Under the pieces are notes generated by a model. That model did no database searches. It saw only the letters and a program-made list of their open reading frames with translations, and was not told where the DNA came from. Shown in pieces: positions 23,750 through 33,282 of a stretch of 64,000 bases of DNA. Positions within the stretch are counted from its first letter, which is position 1. Each line of letters opens with the position of its first letter. Both the position numbers and the translations under genes were made by a program. Source of the DNA: Streptomyces sp. P9-A2 (GTDB lineage: Bacteria; Actinomycetota; Actinomycetes; Streptomycetales; Streptomycetaceae); the NCBI RefSeq assembly GCF_036634175.1, contig NZ_JAZIFX010000001.1, positions 6,758,001 to 6,822,000 on the forward strand, in the 5' to 3' direction.

Positions 23750-26341
23750 ATGAGCCGTGCCGCCGACGACCTGCCCGACCCGCCCCACGCTTCACCACCT
23801 CCCGCCCGCAGGCTGTTACTGAAGGGCGCCCTCGCCGCAGGCGCCCTGGCCCCCGCAGCCTCCGCAGCGGCCCACGCGGCCGCCCCCGCCGCCTCCGCCG
23901 ACAGGCCGAAGGCGGCGGCCCCCTACGCGAACCCCCTCGTCCGCAACCGCGCCGACCCGCACATCACCCGCCACACCGACGGCTTCTACTACTTCACCGC
24001 CACCGCGCCCGAGTACGACCGGATCATCCTGCGCCGCTCCCGCACGCTGAGCGGGCTCAAAAGCGTCGCCGAGTCCGTCATCTGGCGGGCGCACCCCACC
24101 GGTGACATGGGCGCCCACATCTGGGCGCCGGAGATGCGCCGCGTCGCCGGCAAGTGGTACATCTACTTCGCCGCCGCGCCCGCCGAGGACGTGTGGGCCA
24201 TCCGCATCTGGGTGCTGGAGAACGCACACCCCGACCCCCTCCGGGGCACCTGGGTCGAGAAGGGGCGGATCAGAACCGCCTGGGAGACCTTCTCCCTGGA
24301 CGCCACCACCTTCACCCACCGCGGCACCCTCCCCCACTCTCGGCTTCGCTCGAGCGGGGGGACCCCCACCCTCGCCTGGGCCCAGCACGAACCCGGCATG
24401 GACAACAACACCGCCGTCTGGCTCTCCGAGATGGCCGACCCCTGGACCCTGACCGGGCCCCAAATGCGGCTCTCCACACCGGAGTACGCCTGGGAGCGCA
24501 TCGGCTTCAGGGTCAACGAGGGGCCGTACGTGATCCAGCGTCACGGCCGGGTCTTCATGACGTACTCGGCCAGCGCCACCGACGCCAACTACTGCATGGG
24601 TCTGCTGACCGCCCCCGCCGACAGCGACCTCATGGACACCGCGAGCTGGTCCAAATCGCCCGTCCCCGTCTTCGCCGGCAACGACACGACGCGGCAGTAC
24701 GGCCCCGGGCACGGTTGCTTCACCGTCGCCGAGGACGGCCGCAGCGACGTCCTCGTCTACCACGCCCGGCAGTACAAGGAGATCGACGGGGACCCGCTCC
24801 ACGACCCGAACCGCCACACCCGCATCCAGACCCTCGGCTGGAAGCCGGACGGCACCCCGGACTTCGGGATCCCCGTGGCCGACGGAACCGGGACGACCAA
24901 GGGCGAGGGGTGTGACATGAGACGCCTGTACGCGGTTCTGCTCACCCTCTGCCTCGCCCTCGCCGGTGCCCTCGTCACCGCCGGACCCGCGCAGGCCGCA
25001 CCGCAGACGATCGGCAACGGCATCCAGTTCACCGACGTCACCGGGAACCCCGTGCACGCCCACGGCGGCGGGATCATCAAGGTCGGCGCGTACTACTACT
25101 GGTTCGGCGAACACCGCAACGACGACAACACCTTCCGGTACGTCGACGCCTACCGTTCGACCGACCTGAAGAACTGGGAGTTCCGCAACCACGTCCTCAC
25201 CCAGGCCAGTGACCCGGAACTCGCCACCGCCAACATCGAGCGGCCCAAGGTCATGTACAACGCCGCCACCGGCACGTTCGTGATGTGGATGCACAAGGAG
25301 AACGGCTCCGACTACGGCGAGGCCCGCGCCGCCGTCGCCGTCTCCGACACCGTGGACGGCGACTACGAGTGGCGGGGCAGCTTCCGCCCGCTGGGACAGC
25401 ACATGTCCCGCGACATCACCGTCTTCACCGACACCGACGGCACCGGCTACATGATCTCGGCCGCCCGCGAGAACTACGACCTGCACATCTACCGGCTGAC
25501 CGCCGACCACACCGGCATCGCGAGCCTGGTCGCCAACCCGTGGCCCGGCGGCCACCGCGAGGCACCGGCCCTGTTCAAACGGGACGGCGTGTACTTCATG
25601 CTGACCTCCGGCGCCACCGGCTGGAACCCCAACCAGCAGCAGTACGCCACCGCCACCAGCCTCGCCGGCCCCTGGTCGACGATGCGCAATGTGGGAGACG
25701 CGACCGCCTACGGCTCGCAGACCGCGTTCGTCCTGCCGGTACAGGGATCCTCGGGCACCTCGTACCTGTACCTCGGGGACCGCTGGGGCAACTCCTTCGG
25801 CGGCAGGGTCAACGACTCCCGTTACGTGTGGCTGCCGTTGACCTTCCCGTCCGCCACCTCGATGTCCCTGTCCTGGTCGCCCGAGACCACCGTCGACACG
25901 GCTGCCGGAACGGTCACCGGCACCTCCGCCACCTACAACACGCTCATCGCCCGGCACAGCGGGAAGTGCGCCGACGTGACGAGCCAGTCGCTGTGGCAGG
26001 GCGCCCAGATCAAGCAGTACGACTGCAACGGCGGCGGCAACCAGCGGTTCTGGTTCAAGCCGCTCGGCAACGGCTACCACCAACTCGTCGTGCGCAACAG
26101 CTCGTTGTGCCTCCAGGAGAACGCGAACACCGTCACGCAGGAAAACTGCTCCGCCTCCGCCTCCGCCGCGGCCACCGCCCAGCAGTGGTCGATCTCCACC
26201 GCCGGCTCCTACGTGTCCCTCATATCCCGGGCGACCGGCGAATGCCTCGACGTGTCCGGCGGCGCGACCGCCAACTCGGCCGCCCTCATCACGTACACCT
26301 GCAACGGAGGGACCAACCAGCAGTGGACGCGCGGGACATGA
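23750..26341 (+). CDS. double GH43 secreted protein: arabinanase-like GH43 fused in frame to a galactanase-like GH43 with CBM13
   Basis: 863 codons. Residues 1-50: Tat-like signal (RRLLLKGALAAGALA). 55-385: GH43 five-blade propeller with base D69 (NRADPHI), D184 (FSLDATTF) and acid E257 (RVNEGPY). At residue 390 (base 24917) a second Met with GAGGGG upstream opens a full Sec signal (RRLYAVLLTLCLALAGALV...AQA) and then a GH43_24-like catalytic domain (HAHGGGIIKVGAYYYWFGEH, NIERPKV, GHREAPAL), followed by a CBM13 beta-trefoil with NQRFWF, AQQWSI and NQQWTR. So two normally separate secreted enzymes share one frame; translation of the second can also start at 24917. Residues 194-207 are read from a dispersed palindromic repeat. 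Target: arabinan/arabinogalactan. Confidence 0.87.
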   Translation: MSRAADDLPDPPHASPPPARRLLLKGALAAGALAPAASAAAHAAAPAASADRPKAAAPYANPLVRNRADPHITRHTDGFYYFTATAPEYDRIILRRSRTLSGLKSVAESVIWRAHPTGDMGAHIWAPEMRRVAGKWYIYFAAAPAEDVWAIRIWVLENAHPDPLRGTWVEKGRIRTAWETFSLDATTFTHRGTLPHSRLRSSGGTPTLAWAQHEPGMDNNTAVWLSEMADPWTLTGPQMRLSTPEYAWERIGFRVNEGPYVIQRHGRVFMTYSASATDANYCMGLLTAPADSDLMDTASWSKSPVPVFAGNDTTRQYGPGHGCFTVAEDGRSDVLVYHARQYKEIDGDPLHDPNRHTRIQTLGWKPDGTPDFGIPVADGTGTTKGEGCDMRRLYAVLLTLCLALAGALVTAGPAQAAPQTIGNGIQFTDVTGNPVHAHGGGIIKVGAYYYWFGEHRNDDNTFRYVDAYRSTDLKNWEFRNHVLTQASDPELATANIERPKVMYNAATGTFVMWMHKENGSDYGEARAAVAVSDTVDGDYEWRGSFRPLGQHMSRDITVFTDTDGTGYMISAARENYDLHIYRLTADHTGIASLVANPWPGGHREAPALFKRDGVYFMLTSGATGWNPNQQQYATATSLAGPWSTMRNVGDATAYGSQTAFVLPVQGSSGTSYLYLGDRWGNSFGGRVNDSRYVWLPLTFPSATSMSLSWSPETTVDTAAGTVTGTSATYNTLIARHSGKCADVTSQSLWQGAQIKQYDCNGGGNQRFWFKPLGNGYHQLVVRNSSLCLQENANTVTQENCSASASAAATAQQWSISTAGSYVSLISRATGECLDVSGGATANSAALITYTCNGGTNQQWTRGT
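24328..24369. repeat. dispersed palindromic repeat, copy A (inside GH43 gene)
   Basis: Carries the core TCTCGGCTTCGCTCGAGCGG between CTCCCCCA and GGGGGGACCCCCA. Inserted in frame in the first GH43 domain, adding about 14 residues (LPHSRLRSSGGTPT). Confidence 0.8.
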
Positions 26342-27423
26342 GCACGCGGCGAAGAGGACCGACCGGTGCCGTCGTCGCAGGGGCGGTGGTGGCCGCGACG
26401 ATCGCCGGCGGGCTCGGGCTGTCGTCCGTCCCGGCCGCCGCCCAGCCGCGGGACCACCGGCCGGTCCTCGGCATCGAGAACTGCACCGCCGGCGCCTGCC
26501 ACTTCGACCTCCCGCCCGGCACCTATGACGTACAGGTCCGTCTCGGAGGTGAGGCCGCCTCCCGTACCGCCATCGGCGGGGAGACGAGGCGCACGCTCCT
26601 CGCGGAGACCGCCGCCGGGGCCGGGCAGCGGGTCACCCGCGGTTTCACTGTCGACGTCCGCACCCCGGAGGGGGAGCCCACCGGGCCCGACGGCAGTCCA
26701 GGGCTCGACCTCACCCTCGGCGGCACCGCCCCCGCGCTCGCCGACATCCGGGTCACCCCGGCCGCCGGCCGGCACACCCGGCAGATCCTCCTCGTCGGCG
26801 ACTCCACCGCCTGCGACCAGCCCGGCGCCCCGTACTCCGGCTGGGGACAGCAACTTCCGCAGTACCTGCGCAAGGGTCTCTCAGTCGCCAACCACGCGGA
26901 CTCCGGTGAGAGTACGGTCAGTTATCTGGGGAACCCGCGGCTGTGGGACACCGTCCGGTCGTCGATCCGGCCCGGTGACCTCGTCCTCATCCAGCTCGCA
27001 CACAACGACAAGACCACCGACGAGGCGACCTACCGGGCCAACCTCGAGACCATGGTGGCGGGCGTGCGGGCCGAGGGCGGCGAACCGGTCCTCGTGACAC
27101 CCGTCGTGCGGCGCTGGTTCAACACCGACGGCACCCTGAACAACGACACCGCGCTGCTGGTCAACGGACTCGGCGTCGACCACCCGGCGGTCGTCCGCGC
27201 CGTCGCCTCGGCCACCGGCGTACCGCTGATCGACCTCACCGCCAGGACCAAGGCGCTGGTGGAATCCCTCGGCGTGGAGGGCTCCAAGGCGCTCTACCTC
27301 TACGACGAGAAACGCGACAACACCCACACCTCGGAGTACGGCGCCACCCGGTTCGCGGCTCTGGTCCGCGACGAACTCGTCCTCGGGCAGCTGGTGTCCG
27401 AGGGCCGGGTCAGGAGGGGATGA
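26338..27423 (+). CDS. secreted rhamnogalacturonan acetylesterase-like SGNH hydrolase
   Basis: 361 residues; the ATG overlaps the TGA of the GH43 gene (ATGA), so it is coupled to it. Signal peptide with RRR and a hydrophobic core ending AAAQP. N-terminal ~130 residues form a beta-rich CBM-like part (FDLPPGTYDVQVRLGG); then the CE12-type catalytic domain: GDSTAC (Ser), SGES, LIQLAHND and DNTHTSEYG with the Asp/His pair. It removes acetyl groups from pectic rhamnogalacturonan, which fits with the GH43 enzymes upstream. Confidence 0.9.
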   Translation: MSTRRRGPTGAVVAGAVVAATIAGGLGLSSVPAAAQPRDHRPVLGIENCTAGACHFDLPPGTYDVQVRLGGEAASRTAIGGETRRTLLAETAAGAGQRVTRGFTVDVRTPEGEPTGPDGSPGLDLTLGGTAPALADIRVTPAAGRHTRQILLVGDSTACDQPGAPYSGWGQQLPQYLRKGLSVANHADSGESTVSYLGNPRLWDTVRSSIRPGDLVLIQLAHNDKTTDEATYRANLETMVAGVRAEGGEPVLVTPVVRRWFNTDGTLNNDTALLVNGLGVDHPAVVRAVASATGVPLIDLTARTKALVESLGVEGSKALYLYDEKRDNTHTSEYGATRFAALVRDELVLGQLVSEGRVRRG

Positions 27424-27531
27424 AGCCCCTGGGACGTTCCGACCGGAACCGGAGCGTCCCAGGCTCCCCTCATGAACACCCCCCGGCACACTTCGGCCGG
27501 TGCCGAAGCATTCCGCGGCTAGCGTTCCCGT

Positions 27532-28383
27532 ATGACCGAGAGCGCACGGAACGACGTCACCGGGTTCGCCGGACTGCACCACGCCGACGAACCGTTCCTG
27601 CTGCCCAACGCCTGGGACCACGCCTCCGCCTCCGCTCTCGCCGCGCAGGGGTTCCGGGCGGTGGGCACCACCAGCCTGGCCGTCGCCGCGGCGGCCGGGC
27701 TGCCCGACGGGGCGGCGGCGACGCGTGAGCAGACGCTGCTGCTCGCCCTCACCCTCGGCTCGGGACCGTACTGGCTGTCCGTGGACGCCGAGGACGGCTT
27801 CAGCGACGACCCCGACGAAGTCGCCTTGTTAGCAAGCGAGTTGTACGCCGTCGGCACTGTCGGGATCAACCTGGAAGACGGCCTCGGATCCGTCGGCCGG
27901 CATGCCGCGAAGATCGCCGCGGTGCGGGCGGCGGCCCCCGGACTCTTCGTCAACGCACGCACCGACACCTACTGGACCGCCGGCCCCGATACGGACGGCG
28001 GCAACAGACGGGAGGACACCTTCCGTCGGCTCGACGCCTATCAACAGGCCGGTGCCCACGGTGTGTTCGTGCCCGGCCTTGCCGATCCCCGGGAGATCTC
28101 CGGCCTGGTGCACCGGCTCGACGTGCCGCTCAACATCCTCTACTCGCCCACCGGCCCCTCCGTTCCGCAGCTCGCCGGTCTCGGCGTGCGCCGGATCAGC
28201 CTCGGGTCCCTGCTGTACCGGCGGGCACTGGGAGCCGCGGTGGAGGCCGCGACCGACATCCGGGAAGGGCGCACGCCCACCGGCACCGCACCCGCCTACG
28301 CGGAGATCCAGGCGCTGAGCAGGGACTCCGTACGAGGTGGGGCCGATGTCACTGCCGACTTCGGACGACCCTGGTACGGTTGA
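27532..28383 (+). CDS. isocitrate lyase/PEP mutase family protein
   Basis: 283 residues. TIM-barrel enzyme cutting or forming C-C or C-P bonds next to a carboxylate: LPNAWDHASA, SVDAEDGFSDD (metal-binding acids), GINLEDG, VNARTDTYW. The catalytic Cys loop of true isocitrate lyase (KKCGH) is absent; this is the widespread oxaloacetate hydrolase/2-methylisocitrate-lyase-like branch. Substrate cannot be set from sequence. Single gene. Confidence 0.85.
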   Translation: MTESARNDVTGFAGLHHADEPFLLPNAWDHASASALAAQGFRAVGTTSLAVAAAAGLPDGAAATREQTLLLALTLGSGPYWLSVDAEDGFSDDPDEVALLASELYAVGTVGINLEDGLGSVGRHAAKIAAVRAAAPGLFVNARTDTYWTAGPDTDGGNRREDTFRRLDAYQQAGAHGVFVPGLADPREISGLVHRLDVPLNILYSPTGPSVPQLAGLGVRRISLGSLLYRRALGAAVEAATDIREGRTPTGTAPAYAEIQALSRDSVRGGADVTADFGRPWYG

Positions 28384-28447
28384 CGCTTTCGCGGGTATCA
28401 GAACCTTTGTACTCATCTCCGGCGAGAGACCGAGGGACCGAGGAACC

Positions 28448-28873
28448 ATGGGCATGGACATCCCCGGCGACAAACGGCTGGCGGCAGCGGTCGTGATGGA
28501 CGACGAGGGGCGCGTGCTGTTGGTGCGCCGCAGCGAGCGCGAGAGATTCCTGCCCCGGGTGTGGGGCGTCCCGTGCGGCAAACTCGAACCGGGTGAGAGC
28601 GCCCCGGACGGCGCGCTGCGCGAGCTCAAGGAGGAGACCGGCCTGCTCGGCGAGATCGTGCGCAAGGTCGGCGAATCGTCCTTCCTGAGCGAGTACGCCG
28701 GGCACGAGATCAAGAACTGGCAGGAGAACTTCCTGGTCCGCCCGTTGTCCCGGGAGGTCATGCTGCCCAGCCCGGATCAGGACCATGCCTGGCTCCGCCC
28801 GCCCGAGTGGACCGGCGTCGACATCGACGACTACAACCTGGACATCGTCCGGCAGGCGTTCACGGACTTCTGA
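28448..28873 (+). CDS. NUDIX hydrolase
   Basis: 141 residues. Complete Nudix box: GKLEPGESAPDGALRELKEE followed by TGL, giving G-x5-E-x7-RE-x2-EE-x-G-hydrophobic with metal-binding Glu residues. Cleaves a nucleoside diphosphate linked to another group; substrate unknown. Start at MGMDIPG with GAGGAA upstream; the longer frame has no ribosome site. Its last 14 bases overlap the convergent cupin-like gene. Confidence 0.92.
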   Translation: MGMDIPGDKRLAAAVVMDDEGRVLLVRRSERERFLPRVWGVPCGKLEPGESAPDGALRELKEETGLLGEIVRKVGESSFLSEYAGHEIKNWQENFLVRPLSREVMLPSPDQDHAWLRPPEWTGVDIDDYNLDIVRQAFTDF

Positions 28874-29642
28874 GCAGGTCCGCCAGGGAGCCCAGCGACT
28901 CCAGATAACCCGGCACGTTCATCGGTACCTTCGGGACCGCGCCCGCGTGCGGGCCCCCCGGGGTGAACACATCGGTGTGCCGGCGCCGTCGACTGCCCGT
29001 CTCGAGGAACAGGGTCACCGTCGGCCCCTCCGTGTCGCACCAGGCGCGGTGCAGGGTGTGCGACGGCAGGGCGTATGTGCTGCCCGCCGCGTACTGGCCC
29101 AGATGAGTCAGCCGCAGCCGCGCCGGACCCGCCGGTTCCAGTAGCCAGTCCGCCGACCCCTCGGCCAGCGACTCCTCGAAGCGGGCCGTCGCGATGCCGC
29201 CGTCCCGCATCCCGCCCCGCATCCCGTCCCGAGCGCCGTCCCGTCCCGCGTCCAGTCCTTCGGGTACTTCCTCGTACAACTCCGTCCACAGTCGGCCCCG
29301 TACGACATGCGAGGCCAGCGCCGAACGGTGGTTGTGAATGTCCTCCCGGCCCGTGCCGCCCGCACCCGCGTGCCACACATGGGCGCGCAGCATGTGCTGC
29401 GGTCCGGCGTCCACCAGCAGCAGCTTGTCGAAGCCGAGGACATGCCGGTACGACAGCCGGGCTGCTGCCTCGGGATCGCCTTCGCCACAGGCGAGTTCGG
29501 CGATCAGCTCCAAGAGCCTGTCCGGCGAGCCGAGTTCGTCGACCACCGAGTACGCCGCGGCCGCCTGGTCCCGTTCGGGCAACGCGCCGTCCAGGGATTC
29601 GGCCAGTAACCGCCGTGCCGCCAAGACCTGCCGGCCACCCAT
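28860..29642 (-). CDS. cupin-like metal-site protein of unknown role
   Basis: 260 residues. Start at MGGRQVL with GGAGAGGAG upstream. Helical N-terminal third, then a cysteine-dioxygenase-like cupin: HNHRSALASHVVRG gives an H-x-H metal pair, and PSHTLHRAW the later His. A low-complexity strip GRDGARDGMRGGMRDGG (~135-150) sits in a loop and is made of short DNA repeats. Same strand as the toroid membrane protein upstream (52 bases between them), so perhaps one unit. No pathway can be assigned. Confidence 0.65.
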   Translation of the reverse strand: MGGRQVLAARRLLAESLDGALPERDQAAAAYSVVDELGSPDRLLELIAELACGEGDPEAAARLSYRHVLGFDKLLLVDAGPQHMLRAHVWHAGAGGTGREDIHNHRSALASHVVRGRLWTELYEEVPEGLDAGRDGARDGMRGGMRDGGIATARFEESLAEGSADWLLEPAGPARLRLTHLGQYAAGSTYALPSHTLHRAWCDTEGPTVTLFLETGSRRRRHTDVFTPGGPHAGAVPKVPMNVPGYLESLGSLADLLRSP

Positions 29643-29694
29643 GCGCACTCCTCTCCTTCCGGCTCCCACTCGGCGCGTAGCCCCGTGCTACGTG

Positions 29695-31155
29695 TCAACG
29701 GGCGGGAGCCGCCTTGTCCGGTCGGTACGTCCACACCGCGTGTGCGCGCAGTGCCGACACACCTTGATACGTCATCCACAACGGACGCTGCAGCTCCGTG
29801 TTCTCGCTCTGCGCCCAGGACCAGATGCCGTCCTGCTGCCCTGCGCGTACGCGGGCGGCCGCGCCGTCCAGCAGCTCCCGCCAGGTCTCCTCCAGGCCGT
29901 CCCGGCGTGCCACCTCCAGCGAACCCCGGCACAGCAGGGCACGTACGACCCAGGACGCGGTGAAGTGCCGTACGTTCAGCACCTCGTGGCGCGCCGGGTC
30001 GTCGGGGCGGGGACGGCGGACCTCGTCGCGGCCGTTCTTCAGGTCCCGGCAGTTGTGATGCGCCGCGTCGGGGCAGGACAGCAGCCAGCGCACGCCGTCC
30101 TCACGGGCGGCCCGCACCGCCCGGTTCTCCTCCAGGACGCGCGCCGCACGGTCGAGCGCGAGCACCGCCTGCGCGGTATGCACCGGTGACGGGCGTTCGT
30201 GCGGTGAGTCGAGCCGGTAGCCCCAGCAGAGCAGACGGTTCCGGTGCGGATCGCTCACCGCCCCCTCGACGAGCGCCTCCCGCAGGACCGGCAGGGCGTC
30301 GCAGTCGGGCGCGGCGCGCAGCAGCCCGCGCAGCACCGTGGTCATCACATGGGTCGACTCGCGGCCCGCTCGGTCGGCGTCATGGGTGAAGGCCGCCGTG
30401 CACAGGTCCACCTCGCGCGCCAGCCGGCCGCCCCGGGACGCCCCCGCACGGGCCAGCGCGCCCAACACCAGCGCGGTCACCTCCGGACGCGCCCGCGCGC
30501 CCTGTGAGCGGGCCGACCATCCGCCGTCCGGCAGCCGCAACCGCCAGAGTGTGTCGGCGAGTTCGCCCGTGGAGAGGCGCCCGTCGGTTGTCCCCAGGTC
30601 CAGCAGGGTCTGCAGTCCGTACGCCGTCCCCACCGAGGTGGGGCGGGACGAGGAACTCTCGCCCAGTGAGTGCGACCAGCCGGCGAGCCGCCCGCGCTCC
30701 GGATCGTCGACGACCGACACCTCACCGACGAGCGTGTCGTAGGTGGCCGCGAAGAGCTGCGGAAGCGGGCCGGGGGCGTGGCCGCCGGTCGGGGGAGTGG
30801 TTCCGGCCGTGGGCTGTGGCTGTGGCTGTGGCTGTGGAGGCGGTCGCGGCGCCGGCGCTGCCGCGCGAGCCCGCAGCAGTGCCGCCGCGAGCCATGCGGA
30901 GAGCGCGGTGCCGAGGCCGCTCACCGAGGCGATCAGGTACTTCGCGGTCTCCCCGCCGAGGGAGGGGGGCAGCACCTCGAACAGGAACTGGAACACGGCG
31001 TATCCGGCCACCGCGCATCCGAGCCCGCCCAGCAGGCCCACGGACCGGATCGGCCGGGACGTCCCGTCGTCCGGGCCGGAAGGGGCGGGTCCCTCCGGAG
31101 GAGTGGGCCGCAACGGGCCGCGGCCGAGCTGTCGTTGGGACAAGGTGTGCTTCAT
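29695..31155 (-). CDS. membrane-anchored alpha/alpha-toroid (terpene cyclase/prenyltransferase-like) repeat protein
   Basis: 486 residues. Two membrane segments near the N-terminus (GLLGGLGCAVAGYAVFQFLF; YLIASVSGLGTALSAWLAA), a Pro-Gln linker (PQPQPQPQPQ), then ~330 residues with alpha-hairpin repeats such as YGLQTLLDLG, LPDGGWSARSQ, HTAQAVLALDRA and DGIWSWAQSEN. The DGGW/DGIW pieces recall QW motifs of squalene-cyclase-like toroids, but the acidic cyclase DxDD is not visible, so it is more likely a binding scaffold. Start at MKHTLS with GGGGGA-type site upstream. Confidence 0.65.
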   Translation of the reverse strand: MKHTLSQRQLGRGPLRPTPPEGPAPSGPDDGTSRPIRSVGLLGGLGCAVAGYAVFQFLFEVLPPSLGGETAKYLIASVSGLGTALSAWLAAALLRARAAAPAPRPPPQPQPQPQPTAGTTPPTGGHAPGPLPQLFAATYDTLVGEVSVVDDPERGRLAGWSHSLGESSSSRPTSVGTAYGLQTLLDLGTTDGRLSTGELADTLWRLRLPDGGWSARSQGARARPEVTALVLGALARAGASRGGRLAREVDLCTAAFTHDADRAGRESTHVMTTVLRGLLRAAPDCDALPVLREALVEGAVSDPHRNRLLCWGYRLDSPHERPSPVHTAQAVLALDRAARVLEENRAVRAAREDGVRWLLSCPDAAHHNCRDLKNGRDEVRRPRPDDPARHEVLNVRHFTASWVVRALLCRGSLEVARRDGLEETWRELLDGAAARVRAGQQDGIWSWAQSENTELQRPLWMTYQGVSALRAHAVWTYRPDKAAPAR

Positions 31156-31548
31156 CCCCCTCCCACTGGGCGGCATATGACATCCGCGTTCGTTCCATCT
31201 TAGGAAAACGGCTCCGACTCAACGTCCGTACCGCTGTTTTCGCCGTCTCACACCCGGCACGGCCGCCCGATGCGTGACGGCGGCCCGTGGCGGCGGTGTG
31301 TGACGGGGATGTCCGCCGCCTGCCCCGTGCCGATACGTGGCACGGCACCCGTGGTGTGTGACCTGCGGTGTCCGGGCCGCGACCCGGTGCGACCGGACGG
31401 GTGGGTGAGGTGAGCCGCCGCACCAGGGGCATGTGTCGATCACTCCCGCGTCGTACGACGTTCACGCGGTGCCCCCATCCTCCACACGCGGGGTGATCGC
31501 GCCGCGGAAGGCAGCCGCCCTCACCGGTGGCATCCAGGAGGCACGCAT
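31156..31548. other. divergent intergenic region
   Basis: 393 bases between the divergent toroid and PHP genes with no credible gene. Contains a short perfect hairpin CCGTGCC / GGCACGG (31325-31345) and AT-richer sequence near 31195-31225 that may hold the leftward promoter. Confidence 0.45.
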
Positions 31549-33282
31549 ATGGGACACGGGCACACGCACGGTCACGGGCACCACCATCACCACCACGGAG
31601 ACGGCCACCGGCACGAGACAACGGCGCCGCTGCCCGCCGCCTTCGACACCTCGGTGCCCGACGAGGCCCTCTCCCCGGAGCAGAAGTCGCGCCGCACCCT
31701 TCTGCGCCGGGCCGGGCTGCTCGGCGCGGGCCTCGCGGCCGGCAGCGTGCTGTCCACGAGCACCGCGGCCGCCGCCCCCGCCCGGTCCGGCGGAGACCGC
31801 CGCGGCAGCGGCAGCGGCCGGGGCAAGGGCTTCCTGTGGCTGGCCGGTGACCACCACATCCACACCCAGTACAGCAGCGACGGCAAGTACCGCGTCGTCG
31901 ACCAGGTCCGCCAGGGCGCCAAGCACGGCATGGACTGGCTGGTCATCACCGACCACGGCAGCGAGACGCACGCCAGGATCGGTGTGGAGAAGGTGAACCC
32001 TGACATCAAGCAGGCCCGCGCCGCCCACAAGGACACCCTGGTCTTCCAGGGCCTGGAGTGGAACATCCCGGCCGCCGAGCACGGCACCGTCTTCGTCCAC
32101 CCCGGACGCAACGAGGTCGCCGTCCTCAAGCAGTTCGAGAACGACTACGACGGCAGCGTGAAGGGCACCTCCGACTCCACCCCTGCCAACGAGGCGCTCG
32201 CCGTCGCGGGCCTGGAGTTCCTCGCCGAGCAGGTGAGACGGCGCAGGATCGACGACGCCCTGATGCTCGCCAACCACCCGGCGCGACGCGGTGTCGACTC
32301 CCCGCACGAGATCCGCGCCTGGCGCGACGCCACGCCGGCGAAGCACCAGATCGCCGTCGGCTTCGAGGGCGCCCCCGGCCACCAGGCCGCCGGCCTGCCC
32401 AAGCCCCTCGGCATGGGCCGCGCCCGCGGCATCTACGACAACAGCCCCGGCGTCAACTCCTTCGCCGGTTACCCACTGGAGAGCTACCGCACCTGGGGCG
32501 GCTTCGACTGGATGACCGCCACCGTCGGCGGCCTGTGGGACAGCCTGCTCGCCGAGGGCCGCCCCTGGTGGATCACCGCCAACTCCGACTCCCACCAGGT
32601 CTACGCCGACACCGGGGCGCGCGGCACCGGCGGCGACTTCACCACCGACGGCCGCTACCCGGACCCCGTGTACAACGGGCAGATCGACGTCACCCAGGGC
32701 GACTACTGGCCCGGCCAGTACAGCCGTACCCACGTCGGCGCCGACGGCTTCTCCTACGCCGCCGTCATGGACGGCATCCGCGCCGGCCGCATCTGGGTCG
32801 ACCACGGTCAGCTCATCGACGGCCTCGACGTCCGGGTCTCCGGCGGCGGCCGCTGGGCCACCCTCGGCGGCGCGCTGCACGTCCGCAAGGGCACCAAGGT
32901 CACCCTGACCGCCGACGTGACGCTCGCGGGCGGCACCAACTGGGCGGGCTTCATACCGAAACTGGCCCGCGTGGATGTCATCCAGGGCGACGTCACCGGT
33001 CCCGTCGCCGACAAGGACACCTTCACCGCGCCCACCGCGAAGGTCACCCGCTCGTACGACATCGACAAGGCGGCCGGTACGGTCCGCGTCACGTACGACC
33101 TCGGCCGTGTCGACCGCCCGCTGTACGTCCGGCTGCGCGGCTCCGACGGCAATCGGTCCGCCGTCGGCGCGAGGGGCGCCGAGGTCGACCCGGCGGGCCC
33201 CGCCATCGACGTCGTCGGCGACGCCGACCCCTGGCGCGACCTGTGGTTCTACACCAACCCGGTATGGGTCCTGCCCGCGTGA
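31549..33282 (+). CDS. secreted PHP-domain metal-dependent phosphoesterase-like protein with His-rich N-terminus
   Basis: 577 residues; AGGAGG upstream of ATG. Residues 1-23 have 12 His, including six in a row, before a twin-arginine signal (SRRTLLRRAGLLGAGLAAG, about 47-66). PHP core: AGDHHIHTQYSSDGKY (H-x-H), VITDHGSETH, GLEWNI, ANHP and ANSDSH supply the usual three-metal His/Asp/Glu set. C-terminal ~180 residues are a beta-rich module. Folded and loaded with metal before Tat export is likely; the His run may gather Zn, Ni or Co for it. Substrate unknown. Coupled to the next gene (GTGA overlap). Confidence 0.85.
   Translation: MGHGHTHGHGHHHHHHGDGHRHETTAPLPAAFDTSVPDEALSPEQKSRRTLLRRAGLLGAGLAAGSVLSTSTAAAAPARSGGDRRGSGSGRGKGFLWLAGDHHIHTQYSSDGKYRVVDQVRQGAKHGMDWLVITDHGSETHARIGVEKVNPDIKQARAAHKDTLVFQGLEWNIPAAEHGTVFVHPGRNEVAVLKQFENDYDGSVKGTSDSTPANEALAVAGLEFLAEQVRRRRIDDALMLANHPARRGVDSPHEIRAWRDATPAKHQIAVGFEGAPGHQAAGLPKPLGMGRARGIYDNSPGVNSFAGYPLESYRTWGGFDWMTATVGGLWDSLLAEGRPWWITANSDSHQVYADTGARGTGGDFTTDGRYPDPVYNGQIDVTQGDYWPGQYSRTHVGADGFSYAAVMDGIRAGRIWVDHGQLIDGLDVRVSGGGRWATLGGALHVRKGTKVTLTADVTLAGGTNWAGFIPKLARVDVIQGDVTGPVADKDTFTAPTAKVTRSYDIDKAAGTVRVTYDLGRVDRPLYVRLRGSDGNRSAVGARGAEVDPAGPAIDVVGDADPWRDLWFYTNPVWVLPA

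Noticed and set aside
23816..26083. 755-codon leftward frame opposite the GH43 gene
   Set aside because: Mirror of third-position GC bias; Val/Gly/Asp-rich without domains, while the rightward frame has clear GH43 and CBM13 motifs.
29695..31155. Active terpene cyclase
   Set aside because: Toroid repeats and QW-like pieces are present, but the catalytic DxDD or DDxxD acids were not found and no isoprenoid genes are near.
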